A stretch of 64,000 nucleotides of DNA. Source: JAQVSH01 sp964349835. Lineage in GTDB: Bacteria; Bacteroidota; Bacteroidia; Bacteroidales; UBA4181. The position numbers were made by a program, and so were the translations under genes. The stretch is taken from the NCBI GenBank assembly GCA_964349835.1, contig CAYGID010000003.1, forward strand, positions 13,423 through 77,422, read 5' to 3'. Positions 62,794 to 64,000 of the stretch are shown here, piece after piece. The notes below the pieces were generated by a model that worked only from the letters and a program-made list of their open reading frames with translations, was not told where the DNA came from and did no database searches. Positions within the stretch are counted from its first letter, which is position 1. Every line of letters starts with the position of its first letter.

Positions 62794-62824
62794 CAAAAGT
62801 AACCGAACCCAACCTCAATACAAA
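62794..62824 (-). promoter_or_regulatory. Full Bacteroidota promoter for dus and the hydrolase
   Basis: On the minus strand TTTG (plus-strand CAAA at 62821-62824), 19 bp, and TACTTTTG (plus-strand CAAAAGTA at 62794-62801) give a full consensus match. It decides the GTG start at 62773. Confidence 0.75.
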
Positions 62825-62868
62825 ATGGCTTTACCGCCCTAGGTGCATCAATTTTGGACTAATATTTG

Positions 62869-62876
62869 TAGGTTTG
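62869..62876 (+). promoter_or_regulatory. -7 promoter element before cysE
   Basis: TAGGTTTG matches TAnnTTTG and ends 20 bp before the ATG at 62897. A TTTG at 62853-62856 is only 12 bp upstream, too close for a standard -33 element. The match rules out the in-frame GTG at 62843 as the start. Confidence 0.4.
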
Positions 62877-62896
62877 CGTACACTAACAAAAAAGGT

Positions 62897-63724
62897 ATGA
62901 CGGAGAGTACGCAATATTTTCCCAAGAGGTTGCTGAGAGCCACTCAGGTCTACTGCAGGGAGGTTCCCTCTTTGCTGGAGACCCGCATTTTTATTGATCA
63001 TCTCATGAATCTCCTCTTTCCTATTCGTCAACAAAACAAATTGACATTGCGGCAAATCGAGGCCGGTTGGGAAGAGATTCAGGAGGAGTTCTCGCGTTTG
63101 GTTCAACCCATTTCCCGAGAATGCCATCTTCCTGCTTCAGAGATTATTACAGGCTTTTTTAAAGAGATCCCTCTGATTCATACCCGGCTGCTTCGCGATG
63201 CCGATGCATTCAGACGAAACGACCCGGCAGCACACTGCAGCGAAGAGGTGGTACTGTGCTATCCCGGATTTTATGCCATTGCCATCTACAGAATGGCTCA
63301 CGTGCTTTACAAAATGGGAATTCCCATTCTTCCCCGGGTGATTTCGGAATATGCGCACAGCTCAACCGGGATCGATATCCATCCCGGTGCCACCATTGGA
63401 GAGAGGCTATACATTGATCACGGAACCGGCATCGTGGTTGGCGAAACCACTGTTATCGGAAAGAATGTTAAACTATATCAAGGGGTAACTCTTGGTGCCC
63501 GCTATGTAGAGAAAGCGCTTTCGGGAACCAAGCGCCATCCCACTATCGAAGACAACACCATTATATACGCCGGAAGTACCATTTTAGGCGGGAACACGGT
63601 GATTGGCCACGATTCCATCATTGGCGGGAATGTATGGATTACCGAATCGGTTCCACCCTACTCGGTGGTTTCGCACAAACCGGAGATCGTGATCAGGAAA
63701 TCAAAAAAAGAGCCCCCGCACTAG
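62897..63724 (+). CDS. cysE: Serine O-acetyltransferase
   Basis: A 275-residue enzyme for the first step of cysteine synthesis. The N-terminal helical domain runs to about residue 160; the left-handed beta-helix follows with IDIHPGATIGERLYIDHGTG and VIGKNVKLYQGVTLGAR, the active-site loop of CysE/SAT. The start at 62897 is chosen over the GTG at 62843 because of the -7 element between them. It precedes an efflux operon by 39 bp. Confidence 0.94.
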   Translation: MTESTQYFPKRLLRATQVYCREVPSLLETRIFIDHLMNLLFPIRQQNKLTLRQIEAGWEEIQEEFSRLVQPISRECHLPASEIITGFFKEIPLIHTRLLRDADAFRRNDPAAHCSEEVVLCYPGFYAIAIYRMAHVLYKMGIPILPRVISEYAHSSTGIDIHPGATIGERLYIDHGTGIVVGETTVIGKNVKLYQGVTLGARYVEKALSGTKRHPTIEDNTIIYAGSTILGGNTVIGHDSIIGGNVWITESVPPYSVVSHKPEIVIRKSKKEPPH

Positions 63725-63763
63725 AGTCAAGTAATTTAAAAATCCCATATCAACAGTTTTTAC

Positions 63764-64000
63764 ATGAAAAAAAGAAAAATTTTCCTAACCACAGGTATCA
63801 TTGTGGTTGTATTTGCCATTGTAGTTTGGTTAGGAGGCGGCGGTTCGAAACCTGTGGAGGTCATGTACGCCGAAGTAAAACAGGGCGACTTCGAAATATC
63901 GGTAACTAACACCGGAGAACTTCAGGCCAAAAATTCGGAGCTGATTAACGCGCCGGCCGAGTTACGAACTGCTCAGGGTATCAGGCTCGACGCTATTAAG
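63764..64000 (+). CDS. Efflux RND/MacA-type periplasmic adaptor subunit (3' partial)
   Basis: The first 79 residues of a membrane-fusion protein that links an inner-membrane efflux pump to an outer-membrane channel. MKKRKIFLTTGIIVVVFAIV VWLGGGG is a single N-terminal membrane anchor (broken here for length), followed by VMYAEVKQGDFEISVTNTGEL, the typical start of the lipoyl/barrel-sandwich region. The reading frame is open at the right edge of the window. Confidence 0.82.
   Translation, partial: MKKRKIFLTTGIIVVVFAIVVWLGGGGSKPVEVMYAEVKQGDFEISVTNTGELQAKNSELINAPAELRTAQGIRLDAIK

Overview
The window looks like a chromosomal segment of an anaerobic member of the Bacteroidota, most likely Bacteroidales. 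The evidence is the gene content (DUF4290-murA pair, DUF2723/GT117 membrane protein, short winged-helix and 'FDLREAILYQ' proteins, meso-diaminopimelate dehydrogenase, MurA with Asp in place of the usual Cys, GT3-type glycogen synthase) and the promoters. Several genes are preceded by the Bacteroidota promoter pattern TTTG-N18-20-TAnnTTTG or by its -7 half, and few have a strong Shine-Dalgarno sequence. Genes are packed tightly, with many 1-11 bp overlaps and six convergent 3' overlaps. The assembly is a draft: exactly 100 Ns interrupt one gene at 58796-58895. No intergenic stretch exceeds 300 bp, and I saw no insertion sequence, prophage, rRNA or CRISPR array.

Layout. 1-3765: 3' part of glycyl-tRNA synthetase and a YfhO-type membrane protein. 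3712-12616: a surface-glycan locus. A leftward operon (FkbM methyltransferase, asparagine-synthetase-like protein, CapA-like phosphatase, three glycosyltransferases, a methyltransferase) faces a rightward Wzx-like flippase that is coupled to radA. 14001-19775: PBP1A and a siderophore/cobalamin-type ABC importer. 19708-28719: a leftward alpha-glucan operon (GH133 debranching enzyme, GT4 synthase, GH57 amylase, and a 1410-residue fusion of glycogen synthase and glucan phosphorylase). 28929-35876: redox lipoprotein, lpxH, murA-DUF4290, ddh, a small regulator and mlaEF. 35857-39873: U32 peptidase, histidine kinase, HIT protein, greA behind an apparent attenuator, and a small membrane protein. 39922-45782: Rieske-like lipoprotein, and the DUF2723-ribF-ahcY operon. 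46048-50844: SIR2, ubiX, tRNA-His, a second flippase, rnhB, a Kdo/WaaP-type kinase and rnhA. 50820-54364: CPBP protease and an M16 peptidase pair. 54521-59609: a five-gene heterodisulfide-reductase-like (Hdr) cluster. 59629-64000: Tat-exported oxidoreductase, hydrolase, dus, cysE and the start of an RND efflux adaptor.

The most unusual signal is a pair of 33-codon leader ORFs of identical length, at 25311-25412 (before the GH57 amylase) and 45779-45880 (before the DUF2723 protein). Both begin with Met-Asn-x-Thr-Cys-Cys, share further residues at the same positions (Met20, His23, Thr25, Ile26, Ala33) and end in GCATGA, so that the leader stop overlaps the ATG of the next gene. I read them as a small family of translationally coupled leader peptides or cis-regulatory elements. 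I know of no named family for them.

Other points worth following up are the terminator/antiterminator arrangement in the greA leader, the membrane-linked Hdr-like cluster, a perfect in-frame 204-bp tandem duplication that doubles the ATP-binding loop of the asparagine-synthetase-like gene, and the MurA Asp121 substitution expected to make the enzyme insensitive to fosfomycin.
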